Assembly (NCBI GenBank): GCA_965215055.1
Contig: OZ244046.1
Location: 1,426,001-1,490,000, forward strand
Direction of reading: 5' to 3'
From: G965215055 sp965215055
Lineage (GTDB): Bacteria > Pseudomonadota > Gammaproteobacteria > UBA4575
Length of the DNA stretch: 64,000 bases
In this document: positions 52,178-61,700 of the stretch, piece by piece
Position numbering within the stretch: the stretch's first letter is position 1
How the letters are laid out: the number at the start of each line of letters is the position of its first letter
The notes under the pieces: generated by a model
Seen by the model: the letters and a program-made list of their open reading frames with translations, nothing else
Told to the model about the DNA's origin: nothing
Databases searched by the model: none
Translations under genes and position numbers: made by a program

Positions 52178-53329
52178 ATGTTTGAACTATATTGGTTGCT
52201 ACTACTGTCGGCAGGTATTGCCGGTTGGTGCCTCGCATATATTTTTTACCGTGGTAAATCAAAGCCGAAAATTCCGGGTGGATATCTTAAAGGCCTCAAC
52301 TACCTGCTTAATGAACAGCCCGACAAGGCTCTGGAAGCATTTATCGATTTGGTTGAAGTCGACACGGAAACAGTGGAAACACATCTTGTGCTGGGAAGCA
52401 TGTTTCGGCGCAGGGGAGAGGTAGACCGGGCCATCCGTATTCACCAGAACCTGGTTGCCAAGCCCGCCCTGGAGCCCGTTTACAAGTCTACTGCACTGCT
52501 GGAATTGGTGAAGGATTATCTCAAGGCCGGTCTGCTGGACCGTGCCGAGGCGCTATCTGAAGACGTGGTTAAAGTAGGCTTGCAGGTGGACGAGGCATAT
52601 TCATTGTTATTAAGCGTATATGAACAGGAAAAAGAATGGCAAAAGGCAATTACGACTATAAAGAAACTGGCGCGGGCGCGTGGTGGTGAGGACATACACC
52701 AGGTCATTGCCCACTATTATTGTGAACTTGGTGAGCTTGAACTGGAAAAGGGCAGCGGGCTTGCCACGGCCAAGAAATTGGTTGGAAAAGCACTTTCTCA
52801 TGATAAAAACTGTGTACGGGCAAATATTTTGCTTGGCAATTATGCAATGCGTGAAGAGAATTACAGGTCTGCCATCAAGTGTTACCAGGAGGTATCAAAT
52901 CAAAATCCGGCGTATCTTCCCGAAGTGATCGTAAAATTACGGGAAGCCTTTTTGCTCCAGGACAACTACGAAGGATTCAAGGAGTTTTTGATACAGGTTA
53001 AAGACGTGCAGCCGAGTGGAATTTTATTTTCGACCTTACTGGCCGATCCTGCGGGTAAAGACGTGGAAAAGAAAATGATCCTGGACTGGCTTGTGGATAA
53101 ATCGGAATTATCACTGCTGGAAGCTGGCGTATTCCTGAAAAACGGACATAATAAATTACTGGACGATGCGGGTTTAGCCAAAGTACAGAAAAGCATCGAG
53201 AGTTTTATTCATGAATGCGCATCCTACCAGTGCGAGCAATGTGGCTTTCAGGGCAGGACTTTATATTGGCAGTGTCCAAGCTGCCACTACTGGGGTACTG
53301 CGGCTCCCGTGGCACCAGGGTCGAGCTAG
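52178..53329 (+). CDS. lapB: Lipopolysaccharide assembly protein LapB
   Basis: 383 residues: one N-terminal membrane helix (LYWLLLLSAGIAGWCLAYIF), a series of TPR repeats facing the cytoplasm, and a C-terminal rubredoxin-like metal site (YQCEQCGFQ, WQCPSCHYWG). LapB controls LpxC degradation with FtsH. The usual lapA between ihfB and lapB is missing; only 100 bp without an ORF separate them. Confidence 0.93.
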   Translation: MFELYWLLLLSAGIAGWCLAYIFYRGKSKPKIPGGYLKGLNYLLNEQPDKALEAFIDLVEVDTETVETHLVLGSMFRRRGEVDRAIRIHQNLVAKPALEPVYKSTALLELVKDYLKAGLLDRAEALSEDVVKVGLQVDEAYSLLLSVYEQEKEWQKAITTIKKLARARGGEDIHQVIAHYYCELGELELEKGSGLATAKKLVGKALSHDKNCVRANILLGNYAMREENYRSAIKCYQEVSNQNPAYLPEVIVKLREAFLLQDNYEGFKEFLIQVKDVQPSGILFSTLLADPAGKDVEKKMILDWLVDKSELSLLEAGVFLKNGHNKLLDDAGLAKVQKSIESFIHECASYQCEQCGFQGRTLYWQCPSCHYWGTAAPVAPGSS

Positions 53330-53347
53330 AACGAATACCAGGGTTTA

Positions 53348-54073
53348 ATGTCTGAAGACTCTCCAATCGTTATCGCCCTGGACTTTCCCGATGCGGAGTC
53401 AAGCAATTCGTTTCTGGATCGCATTGATGGCCGACGGCACAAACTCAAGGTGGGTCTTGAGCTATTCATCTCCGCAGGGCCGGGATTTGTCAAACAACTG
53501 GTAAACAGGGGACACCAGGTTTTTTTGGATCTTAAGCTGCATGATATTCCAAACACGGTGGCATCAGCGTGCAAGGCTGCATCCGACCTGGGTGTCTGGA
53601 TGATATCGCTGCATGCTTCGGGTGGAGCCGAGATGTTGCAAGCCGCCCGCGATTCGATATTTGAAAGTGCGCGTGCGACCAAGCTGGTGGCGGTTACCGT
53701 ATTGACTTCAATGGATCAGCGGCAACTGCATGCAACAGGAATAGAACAATCCACGCAGGCACAAGTGTCAAAGCTTGCTAGTATTGCACTGCAAGCCGGG
53801 CTGAATGGCATCGTATGTTCCGCGCATGAAGTACGGGCGGTACGTGAAAAATGGGGTGAGCAATTGACGGTCGTGACACCGGGAATACGTTTGCAACATT
53901 GCAGTAAAGATGATCAGAGCAGGGTAGCTTCTCCTTGGCAAGCGCGGCAATCAGGTGCGGATTATATCGTCGTCGGGCGGCCGATTACTCATGCGGAGAA
54001 TCCGAGGTTTGCCATTGACCAGCACCTTGCAAACTGGGATTCGGGTGCCGTACAGGAGCAGACTGGTTTATGA
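53348..54073 (+). CDS. pyrF: Orotidine 5'-phosphate decarboxylase
   Basis: 241 residues. The catalytic lysine-aspartate network [11 protein letters not shown] and the phosphate site VGRPI are intact. It performs the last step of UMP synthesis. Its stop overlaps the galU ATG by 4 bp. Confidence 0.95.
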   Translation: MSEDSPIVIALDFPDAESSNSFLDRIDGRRHKLKVGLELFISAGPGFVKQLVNRGHQVFLDLKLHDIPNTVASACKAASDLGVWMISLHASGGAEMLQAARDSIFESARATKLVAVTVLTSMDQRQLHATGIEQSTQAQVSKLASIALQAGLNGIVCSAHEVRAVREKWGEQLTVVTPGIRLQHCSKDDQSRVASPWQARQSGADYIVVGRPITHAENPRFAIDQHLANWDSGAVQEQTGL

Positions 54074-54945
54074 CTACGATTCGCAAGGCAGTGTTTCCGG
54101 TTGCCGGGTTGGGTACGCGCTTTCTTCCTGCTACGAAAGCCAGTCCGAAAGAGATGCTGCCCGTGGTAGACAAGCCCTTGATTCAATATGCGGCAGAAGA
54201 GGCTGTGGCCGCGGGCGTGGAGACACTTGTCTTTATTACCGGGCGCAACAAGCGATCCATTGAAGATCACTTTGACAAGGCCTACGAACTGGAAAGCAAA
54301 CTCGAGGCCAGCGGCAAGGAAGCGATGCTGGACGTGGTGCAAAACGTGCTGCCGAGGGGCGTAAACACCGTTTACATTCGCCAGGTGGAGCCTATGGGTT
54401 TGGGTCACGCCGTGCTCTGTGCCGAACCGGTAGTGGACGGCGAACCTTTTGCAGTCATCCTGGCAGACGATTTGATCCATGATGAGGGTCGAGGTTGCCT
54501 TGCACAAATGATCGAAGTATATGAACGAGAAGAATGCGGTGTTGTGGGTGTGCAAGAGGTGAGTCGGGAGAATATCAGGAATTATGGTGTGATTGCAGGC
54601 AAAAAAATTCTGGATGACACGTGGAAAGTGGATACATTCGTAGAGAAACCGGCACCGGAAGATGCACCTTCCAACATTGCGGTGGTAGGCAGATATATTT
54701 TGCAGCCGTCCATTTTTGCGATTCTGGCGGATACCGGCAAGGGTGCGGCGAGTGAAATTCAACTGACTGATGCGCTGGCTGTACAGGCGCAAAGAGAAAA
54801 ATTGCTGGCTTACCGGTTTGCAGGCAAGCGCTATGATTGCGGAAGCAAACTCGGTTACCTTGAGGCCACGGTCGAATATGCGTTACGGCACCCCGAAGTG
54901 AGCAAGGGCTTTGGCATGTATTTACGTTCTTTCAGGGAAAGCTGA
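54070..54945 (+). CDS. galU: UTP-glucose-1-phosphate uridylyltransferase
   Basis: 291 residues. The nucleotidyl-transfer motif [20 protein letters not shown] and the sugar-binding [12 protein letters not shown] block are intact. It makes UDP-glucose for surface glycans. It is translationally coupled to pyrF and stands directly upstream of the glycan cluster. Confidence 0.94.
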   Translation: MTTIRKAVFPVAGLGTRFLPATKASPKEMLPVVDKPLIQYAAEEAVAAGVETLVFITGRNKRSIEDHFDKAYELESKLEASGKEAMLDVVQNVLPRGVNTVYIRQVEPMGLGHAVLCAEPVVDGEPFAVILADDLIHDEGRGCLAQMIEVYEREECGVVGVQEVSRENIRNYGVIAGKKILDDTWKVDTFVEKPAPEDAPSNIAVVGRYILQPSIFAILADTGKGAASEIQLTDALAVQAQREKLLAYRFAGKRYDCGSKLGYLEATVEYALRHPEVSKGFGMYLRSFRES

Positions 54946-55104
54946 TACAAAATCACGGACAATTCAGAGCGAGTGACGGGAAGTGCGTTTATTACTGCTC
55001 TCCCACTGGTGAATATATGATATCAAACAGGCTTCACGTCGGTCTTGTACTACTCTCCCTTTTGCGAAAGTGGTAGACTCCAGGTCTGGTCGCAAGGTCC
55101 AACC

Positions 55105-55260
55105 ATGAGAATGAATCAGCCCCCCCCCCCCCCCCCCCCCCGCTCGGTAGTCAGTGGATTATCTATTACTCACCTGGAAGATTCAGAGCCCCTGATTTCC
55201 TGTAACCACCCGGTCGACAAGATTGCTGGACTCGAATACTTTATGCAACTCACGGATTGA
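55105..55260 (+). CDS. Small ORF containing the poly-C tract, possible phase-variable gene or remnant
   Basis: The ATG at 55105 opens a 51-codon frame that passes through 22 consecutive C as prolines and ends 20 bp before the glycosyltransferase start. With one C fewer the frame stops immediately; with one more it ends near 55203. The rest of the peptide has no recognisable family. It could be a switched peptide that couples translation to the next gene, or untranslated DNA whose tract length alters promoter spacing. Confidence 0.3.
   Translation: MRMNQPPPPPPPRSVVSGLSITHLEDSEPLISCNHPVDKIAGLEYFMQLTD
55120..55141 (+). repeat. 22-bp poly-C tract upstream of the glycan gene cluster
   Basis: An uninterrupted run of 22 C, 140 bp before the glycosyltransferase start. 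It is the second long G/C homopolymer in the window. Slippage here would alter either the small ORF frame or promoter spacing. Otherwise the 54946-55280 gap contains no gene that I can identify. Confidence 0.85.
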
Positions 55261-55280
55261 TTTTTATAAAATAGGGACTT

Positions 55281-56114
55281 ATGGGCGAGGAACGGAAGGT
55301 TAGCGTAATCATTCCCGTGTACAACGCGGCAGATACAATCTCTTGCGCGTTACGGTCTGTACTAAATCAAACCTATGGCAATATGGAAGTGCTCGTCATT
55401 GACGATTGCTCAACTGATCGCACTATGCAAATTCTACGAGAATATGAACTCCTGGACAGCAGGATCCGTGTATTCTCGACTGACAGGAATAGCGGCCCGG
55501 GAATTACGCGCTCTCTTGGACTTAAAAAGGTAACCGGTGAATTCATCGCCTTCCTGGATGCTGACGACTTTTGGCTTGCAGAGAAAATCGAACGCCAAGT
55601 TGCATGTTTTGATAAAGATGAAGTCATCCTGTGCTATACAAGTATTATTTTGCTCAATTCCAGGAGAGTGGTTCAAGGCATTGTAACTGCCCGAAGCAAA
55701 ATTGGTCTTAAAAGTATGTATCTTGCCAATTGGATAGGAACCAGCAGCGCGATGTTTCGCAGTAAACTCGATGGCTCAACGTCCATGCCTGCATTGTATG
55801 CACGGCAAGACTATGCCTTTTGGTTAACTTTATTGAGAAAAAATCCGGGTTACCTCTCCGGCATTGCCGAACCATTGGTTGCCTACGTCAATTCTCCGCA
55901 TTCGGTTTCATCGAATATTTCCAAAGTGGCTCATAATTATAAAATGTTTACCCTTGAAGTTGGCGTACATCCGTTGCTGGCGGCAGTTTTAGTCATATTC
56001 AACGTGATTTTCAAAGTGCTGAAGCAGGTTTCGGCAAAAGTTACGTGGCTGTTTTGCTACTCTTCTCGGGAAAGATTTCTTTTACAGAATGATTTAAACA
56101 AAGCAGGACAATGA
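55281..56114 (+). CDS. Glycosyltransferase family 2
   Basis: 277 residues of GT-A fold. VSVIIPVYNAADTI, VIDDCSTDRT and the catalytic DXD-like LDADDFW are at the expected spacing. A hydrophobic segment near residues 232-248 (LAAVLVIFNVIFKVL) may attach it to the membrane. It would add a sugar to a lipid-linked glycan, donor unknown. It is the first gene of the cluster after the poly-C tract. Confidence 0.88.
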   Translation: MGEERKVSVIIPVYNAADTISCALRSVLNQTYGNMEVLVIDDCSTDRTMQILREYELLDSRIRVFSTDRNSGPGITRSLGLKKVTGEFIAFLDADDFWLAEKIERQVACFDKDEVILCYTSIILLNSRRVVQGIVTARSKIGLKSMYLANWIGTSSAMFRSKLDGSTSMPALYARQDYAFWLTLLRKNPGYLSGIAEPLVAYVNSPHSVSSNISKVAHNYKMFTLEVGVHPLLAAVLVIFNVIFKVLKQVSAKVTWLFCYSSRERFLLQNDLNKAGQ

Positions 56115-56179
56115 TACGCTTATAATCACCTGTTCGTCACAGGTCGGTCTGGAGCAAGTTTCTGTTTTTGTATTAAAAG

Positions 56180-56207
56180 TTGTAGACGTTTGCATACTCA
56201 ATATATT
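56180..56207 (+). promoter_or_regulatory. Possible promoter before the flippase gene
   Basis: TTGTAG (56180-56185) and TATATT (56202-56207) are separated by 16 bp in the 128-bp gap before the flippase. This is a plausible sigma-70-type match, unsupported by other data. Confidence 0.3.
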
Positions 56208-56242
56208 TATTTCCACTTGAGGGAAACCAGGCCTTTGACACT

Positions 56243-57604
56243 ATGATCAAGCAAGCTGCCGAAACCTTGCGCCGACTGGAGATTAAGGGAATACATGAAG
56301 TCGCTCTCGTGTTCACTTCCAGGGCCGGGGTGTACACGTTCGGCATCCTTCGCCAGAGCTTGTTGGCCTACATCCTTCTTCCCGAAGGCCGGGGCTCTTA
56401 TGCCGTCTGTGTCACGTTCGCGGTTCTTATCGGTTTAGTCTTCAGTCTCGGTTTCAACCATGGTGTCCAATACTGCACCATGGCAAAGCGGATTAGTGTT
56501 TCACAGAGCCTGTTTTTTGCCCTGGCCGCTTGTCTCTTCGCAAGTTTCGTAGCGGTGACAGTGGCGCTTCCGCTCATCCACAGCGACCTGGCATTTTTCC
56601 AGAAGGCGGATACCAGTTCGTTTTATCTCACTCTCATCCTCATACCATCGGCGTTGATTACCAATGCCATGGAGTTGCTGCTTATCGGGCTCAGGCGCTT
56701 CTTCTCATTCGCGGTCTTCCTGCTGCTCCAGTCCATTACCGTGGTACTGGGGATCGTGATCCTGACCTGGGGTCTGAACCTGGGAGTCAACGGGGCTATC
56801 CTGGCGTTGGCAGCTGGCCATGTAGTCATGATTACCTTTTGTCTCCGGGACCTGCGCAGGAATTTTAGACTGGTGTTTGAGATGCCTTCGCTTTCGAAAT
56901 TGCACCAGGTTTTCAGTTATGGTTTGAGAGACTATGCGGCACAAGTGGGAATCCGAATTGAACTGGGCGTCGGCATATTGGCCCTGGGAATGTTGGCAGG
57001 TCGAGCGGATATCGGGTTATTCGCTGCTGCAAGCGTAATCATGATGCGTCTTGGCTTGATCTCCACGTCAGTTGAGACCGTATTGCTGCCACGGGTTGCG
57101 AGTGGTGCGATCAAAAACCCGGAGGCAATCGGGCTTCACCTGCGTCTTGTCAGCCTGGTGACAGGGGCTGTCCTGGCGGTTTTTCTGGCAGTTAGTGTGC
57201 CGCTGGTCCGGTTGCTACTTTCTGAAGCATTTGTATCGGCAGTTCCCTTGATGTGGATCCTGGCTCCCGGCATCTTGGCCCACGCCGGCACCAATATATT
57301 CACAGCTTACTTTCACGGCGTTAATTGTCCAGGATTATGTTCGTGGTCGGTCTGGCTGGGTTTGAGTGTCAACGTCCTGTCACTTTGGGCACTGTATCCA
57401 GCCTTCGGTATAGAAGGCGTTGCCTGGGCGATGACTATCGGGCTGATTACCCGTGCTGCTTTTCTGATTTTCATGTTCCGTCGAGCAACCGGTATGACCC
57501 TGGGTGCAGTGTGGCTTCCGCGCCGGGAAGACTTCAACTACCCACGAAATGTAGCTAGAGGTATCTTGACCTGGGTGGGTTCCGCAAGGAATGGAGGTTC
57601 TTGA
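56243..57604 (+). CDS. Polysaccharide flippase (MATE/Wzx-like)
   Basis: 453 residues with about twelve to fourteen membrane helices and the MVF/Wzx layout, including VLIGLVFSLGFNHGVQYC and a basic loop near the middle (LRDLRRNFRLVFEMP). It would move lipid-linked oligosaccharides across the inner membrane. Its stop overlaps a TTG of the next gene. Confidence 0.82.
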   Translation: MIKQAAETLRRLEIKGIHEVALVFTSRAGVYTFGILRQSLLAYILLPEGRGSYAVCVTFAVLIGLVFSLGFNHGVQYCTMAKRISVSQSLFFALAACLFASFVAVTVALPLIHSDLAFFQKADTSSFYLTLILIPSALITNAMELLLIGLRRFFSFAVFLLLQSITVVLGIVILTWGLNLGVNGAILALAAGHVVMITFCLRDLRRNFRLVFEMPSLSKLHQVFSYGLRDYAAQVGIRIELGVGILALGMLAGRADIGLFAAASVIMMRLGLISTSVETVLLPRVASGAIKNPEAIGLHLRLVSLVTGAVLAVFLAVSVPLVRLLLSEAFVSAVPLMWILAPGILAHAGTNIFTAYFHGVNCPGLCSWSVWLGLSVNVLSLWALYPAFGIEGVAWAMTIGLITRAAFLIFMFRRATGMTLGAVWLPRREDFNYPRNVARGILTWVGSARNGGS

Positions 57605-57639
57605 AGTTCTCTCATGGGCTGGGGCCAGGGTCTACTCAA

Positions 57640-58791
57640 ATGACAGTTCGAATTCTTTGTATTCTTCCCATACTGACGGACGCCAGGATTGCCAAGCGCA
57701 TCGATATGCTCCTGGAGAAGGGCTTCCAGGTCGAGGCTTTGGGTTTTGAGCGGGATCAATACCTCGGGCGCAAGCCAAACTGCCCAGTCCAGTCACTGGG
57801 TTCAGTCTCGGATGGACGTTATCCAGTCCGAATTTACAAAATGGCGTTAGCCTTTCCGAAGGTCAGGGCTGCAATACGGCGCAATGATATCGTTTATACC
57901 TTTGGTTTAGACCTTGCTCTATTAGCCTTGATTTCAGGAACAGGGTTGGGAAGGCCGACTATCATTGAGGTGGCCGACATCAGGAAAATCCAGATTATCG
58001 GTGGCCTGAAGGGGTGCGCAGTTCGGGCAATTGACAGGCGTGTGACTAGGGCCTGTCGGCTTTTAGTGCTTATGAATGACAGCTACCTTGACTACTACCG
58101 CAACTGGCTGAGAGTAGCGACGCCCAGCCTGGTTATTGAAAACAAGATTGATGGATCATTTGCTGCAACTGTCCGTACCGGTCGTACCAGGAGTCCTCGT
58201 CACCGAGCCAGCGTGCCGTTGGTAAATCGGCCTCTTCGTATTGGCTTGTTTGGATATCTTAGAGATGCATGGTCACTGCGGGTTTTAGATTCATTGACTC
58301 GCTTGATGCCGCACAAGTTCTTTGTCGTCCTCGCTGGGGCACAGTTCAAGCCTTGTCAAAAACTTTTCGCAAAGTTGGCAGACAATCCTGATATTGAGCT
58401 TTTGAGTTCCTATCATCATCCGAACGATCTACCCGACCTCTACAACGGCATAGATATGACCATGGCTTGCTACTCTCCGGATATCCCCAGTTGCTGGTCT
58501 CAATCGAACAGGTATTACGATGCTTGCCTCTTTCAAAAGCCGTTGATTGTTCGGGAGGGCTGTAGAAATGCCGATGAGGTAAAAAAGTACGACATCGGGC
58601 TGGTTATCACGGCCTCTGACGTTGAAAAGGCTGCAGCTTCGATCGGCAGCGTGACGGCCAGACAGTGGGAGCATTGGCAGGCCAATATGGCGGCAATACC
58701 ACCCGAAGTATATTCGACCACAAATGAGGCGGATATTTTGCAAGCTGCAATTGCAGGCACCTTGAAAGATCCATTCGGAAAGACTGTTTAA
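57640..58791 (+). CDS. Glycosyltransferase of GT-B (GT4-like) fold
   Basis: 383 residues from the ATG at 57640; a TTG at 57601 overlapping the flippase stop would add 13 residues of poor quality. The N-terminal half begins TVRILCILPILTDARI and the C-terminal half has RPLRIGLFGYLRD, LLSSYHHPNDLPDLYNGID and the FQKPLIVREG block of nucleotide-sugar binding. The substrate is unknown. It is followed 3 bases later by the giant gene. Confidence 0.82.
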   Translation: MTVRILCILPILTDARIAKRIDMLLEKGFQVEALGFERDQYLGRKPNCPVQSLGSVSDGRYPVRIYKMALAFPKVRAAIRRNDIVYTFGLDLALLALISGTGLGRPTIIEVADIRKIQIIGGLKGCAVRAIDRRVTRACRLLVLMNDSYLDYYRNWLRVATPSLVIENKIDGSFAATVRTGRTRSPRHRASVPLVNRPLRIGLFGYLRDAWSLRVLDSLTRLMPHKFFVVLAGAQFKPCQKLFAKLADNPDIELLSSYHHPNDLPDLYNGIDMTMACYSPDIPSCWSQSNRYYDACLFQKPLIVREGCRNADEVKKYDIGLVITASDVEKAAASIGSVTARQWEHWQANMAAIPPEVYSTTNEADILQAAIAGTLKDPFGKTV

Positions 58792-58793
58792 CC

Positions 58794-61700
58794 ATGGAGA
58801 TTACCCGTTCGTTTACATGGCACCAGTGCATCGAGGCATTTCGGGGTGTACTGCGCCGCGGCACTTCCAGTTTCCAGGTATTCTCTCGGCATTTTTCTTT
58901 TTCCGGCGACAGCGTTTTTCTGCTGGCGGCACTGCTGTTGACAAATTACCTGCGCATATATTTCCCCGGCCTGGTTACCGATAGCCTGTTTGGCGTGGTG
59001 GTTTTGCTCCTTGGCGTCACCCTGTTTCGCGACCGGGTTCCCGCGACGGCGCGCACACCGTTCTTCTGCTTTGCCGCGTTGTTGGGGGTATACGCAGTCG
59101 GGCTTGTTACCGAGTTCAGCTTCCAGGGCGTGCGGCATCTTGCCGGGATTCTACTTGCGGGCATTATTTACCTGTTTTGCTATCGCAATGGTCCGGCGTT
59201 CGCCCGTTCCAGGCAAATGATGTTTCTCTTGTTGATTGCAATGCTGGCACTGTTCCCGCTGTACCTGGTGCCGGGTAACTTTGAGCCACATACCTTTAGC
59301 AGCATTTTGGGCTACTTGTTGCTGATAGTCGGGTTTATCCTGGTGGCTCATTTCAAGAACTGGAAGGGCCAACACGGGTGGGTGCACGTGATACTTGTGC
59401 TGGTCATAGTGAACGGCGTCGTGTTTGGGAACCGGTCGCTGGTTTTAGCGGTGTTGCTGGCGTACCTGCTGTACTGGGGGGGGTATCTTTTTTTGAGGAG
59501 TCGGGCAGGTGCGGGTGCTCTGGCAGTAATCAGCGGGGGCCTGATTTTTTTCATGACTGCTTTTTTAGCTTCTTCACATTTCAGTGGCACATTGCTGGAC
59601 CTGGACAGTTTTGCTCGAAAATACACGGGAGAAGGTATTCTAAGTGGGCGGGATGTAATTTGGAGGAAGACGCTTACCCATATTTCGGAGGCGCCCTGGT
59701 TTGGCAAGGGCCCCGGGGCAGTGATTTCATCATTGAGGAAAGACAGCGATTCTTCTTTTATTCCTGAGGATTCAGTATTGGCGTCATCCTGCGCAGAGGG
59801 GGGTCCTGGCTTGATTGCCGACTGTGCCATCCTGATGGGTGCGCGAGACACGTTGGCTGGTGACTCCGACGCACCGCTCTGGGTCTGGTGGGACCCCATT
59901 AGGCCAATTCACCTCTGGCGCGGGGTAAAGGTAGGTGGCACACCGCCGCGCGTGACGGCGTTGAATTTGCAGGGAATGGGTTTGGAAGGGCGCATTCCGC
60001 CGGAACTGGGGGAGTTGGGCGAATTGCAGTACCTGGTACTGGCTGGCAACAAGTTCAGTGGTCCGATTCCACCGGCATTGTACGCAGTGGACGACCATGA
60101 TCTTTATCGTGACCTGTTTTGCCGTCCGTTGCCCGGGGTGCCTGCCGGTTTACTGGCCGACTGTGACACCCTGTTGGCTGTGCAGGCCAGTCTGGTTGAT
60201 GATGGCGCGCTGGACTGGGGGCGTTCCGTACCCGTTGGTTTATGGCGCGGGGTAGGGGTAGGTGGCGTACCGCCACGCGTGACGAGGCTGGATTTACAGG
60301 GAATAAGTCTGGAGGGGCGCATTCCACCGGAACTGGGGGAGTTGGGTGAATTGCGGCAATTGGTACTGGCTCACAATACCTTGACGGGTCCCATCCCGCC
60401 CGAGCTGGGACAGTTGTTGAAGCTCGAGGAGTTGTGGCTGAGGGAGAATAGATTAAGCGGCTCGATTCCACCGGAACTGGGGGAGTTGGAGAAGTTGTCA
60501 GTATTGCGTCTTGCGGGCAACAGGTTCAGTGGTCCGATTCCACCGGCATTGTACGCAGTGGACGACCATGATCTTTATCATGACCTGCTTTGCCGTCCAT
60601 TGCCCGGGGTACCTGCTGGTTTACTGGCTGACTGTGACACCCTTTTGGCTGTGCAGGCCAGCCTGGTTGGTGATGGCGTGCTGAACTGGGGGCGTTCCGT
60701 ACCCATTGGTTTGTGGCGCGGGGTAGAGGTAGGTGGCATGCCACCACGCGTGACGGGACTGAATTTACGGAGGGTGGGTCTGGAGGGGCACATTCCGCCG
60801 GAGTTGGGGGAGTTGGGCGAACTGCGGTACCTGGTACTGGCTGACAATACCTTGACGGGTTCGATTCCACCCGAACTGGGGCGGTTGGAGCACCTGGTTT
60901 CCCTGCGTCTGTACCGGAACTGGCTTACCGGTTCGATACCACTGGAACTGGGGGAGTTGGGCGAACTGCGGAAATTGGTACTGGCCGACAATACCTTGAC
61001 GGGTCCCATCCCACCGGAGCTGGGGCGGTTGTTGAACCTCGAGGAGTTGTGGCTGAGGGGCAATGCATTGAGCGGTTCGATTCCACCGGAGCTGGGGGAG
61101 TTGGAGAAGTTGTCAGTATTGCGTCTTGCGGGCAACAGGTTCAGCGATCCGATTCCACCGGCATTGTACACGGTGGATAACCATGATCTTTATCGTGACC
61201 TGCCTTGCCGTCCGTTGCCCAGGGTGTCTGCCGGTTTACTGGCCGACTGTGCTACCTTGCTGGGTGCGCGAGCCGCGTTGGCTGGTAACTCCGACGCACC
61301 ACTCTGGACTTGGTGGAATCTCGATAAGCCAATTCACCTCTGGCGTGGGGTAGAGGTAGGTGGCACACCGCCGCGCGTGACGGCGTTGGATTTGCAGGGA
61401 ATGGGTTTGGAAGGGCGCATTCCGCCGGAGTTGGGGGAGTTGGACAGATTGTCAGTATTGCGTCTTGCGGGCAACAGGTTCAGCGGTTCGATTCCACCGG
61501 CATTGTACGCAGTGAACGACCGTGATTTTTATCATGACCTGCCTTGCCTTCCATTGCCCGAGGTGCCAGCCGGTTTACTGGCTGACTGTAACACCCTTTT
61601 GGCTGTGCAGGCCAGCCTGGTTGATGATGGTGTGCTGAACTGGGGGCGTTCCGTACCCGTTGGTTTATGGCGCGGGGTAGAGGTAGGTGGCGTACCGCCG

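Noticed and set aside
54946..55100. Possible tRNA or RNA gene between galU and the glycosyltransferase
   Set aside because: No cloverleaf-like pairing or T-loop consensus was found on reading either strand.
55045..55104. Upstream extension of the poly-C ORF from a TTG
   Set aside because: There is no ribosome-binding site and no similarity, so the ATG at 55105 is the more reasonable start, if the ORF is translated at all.
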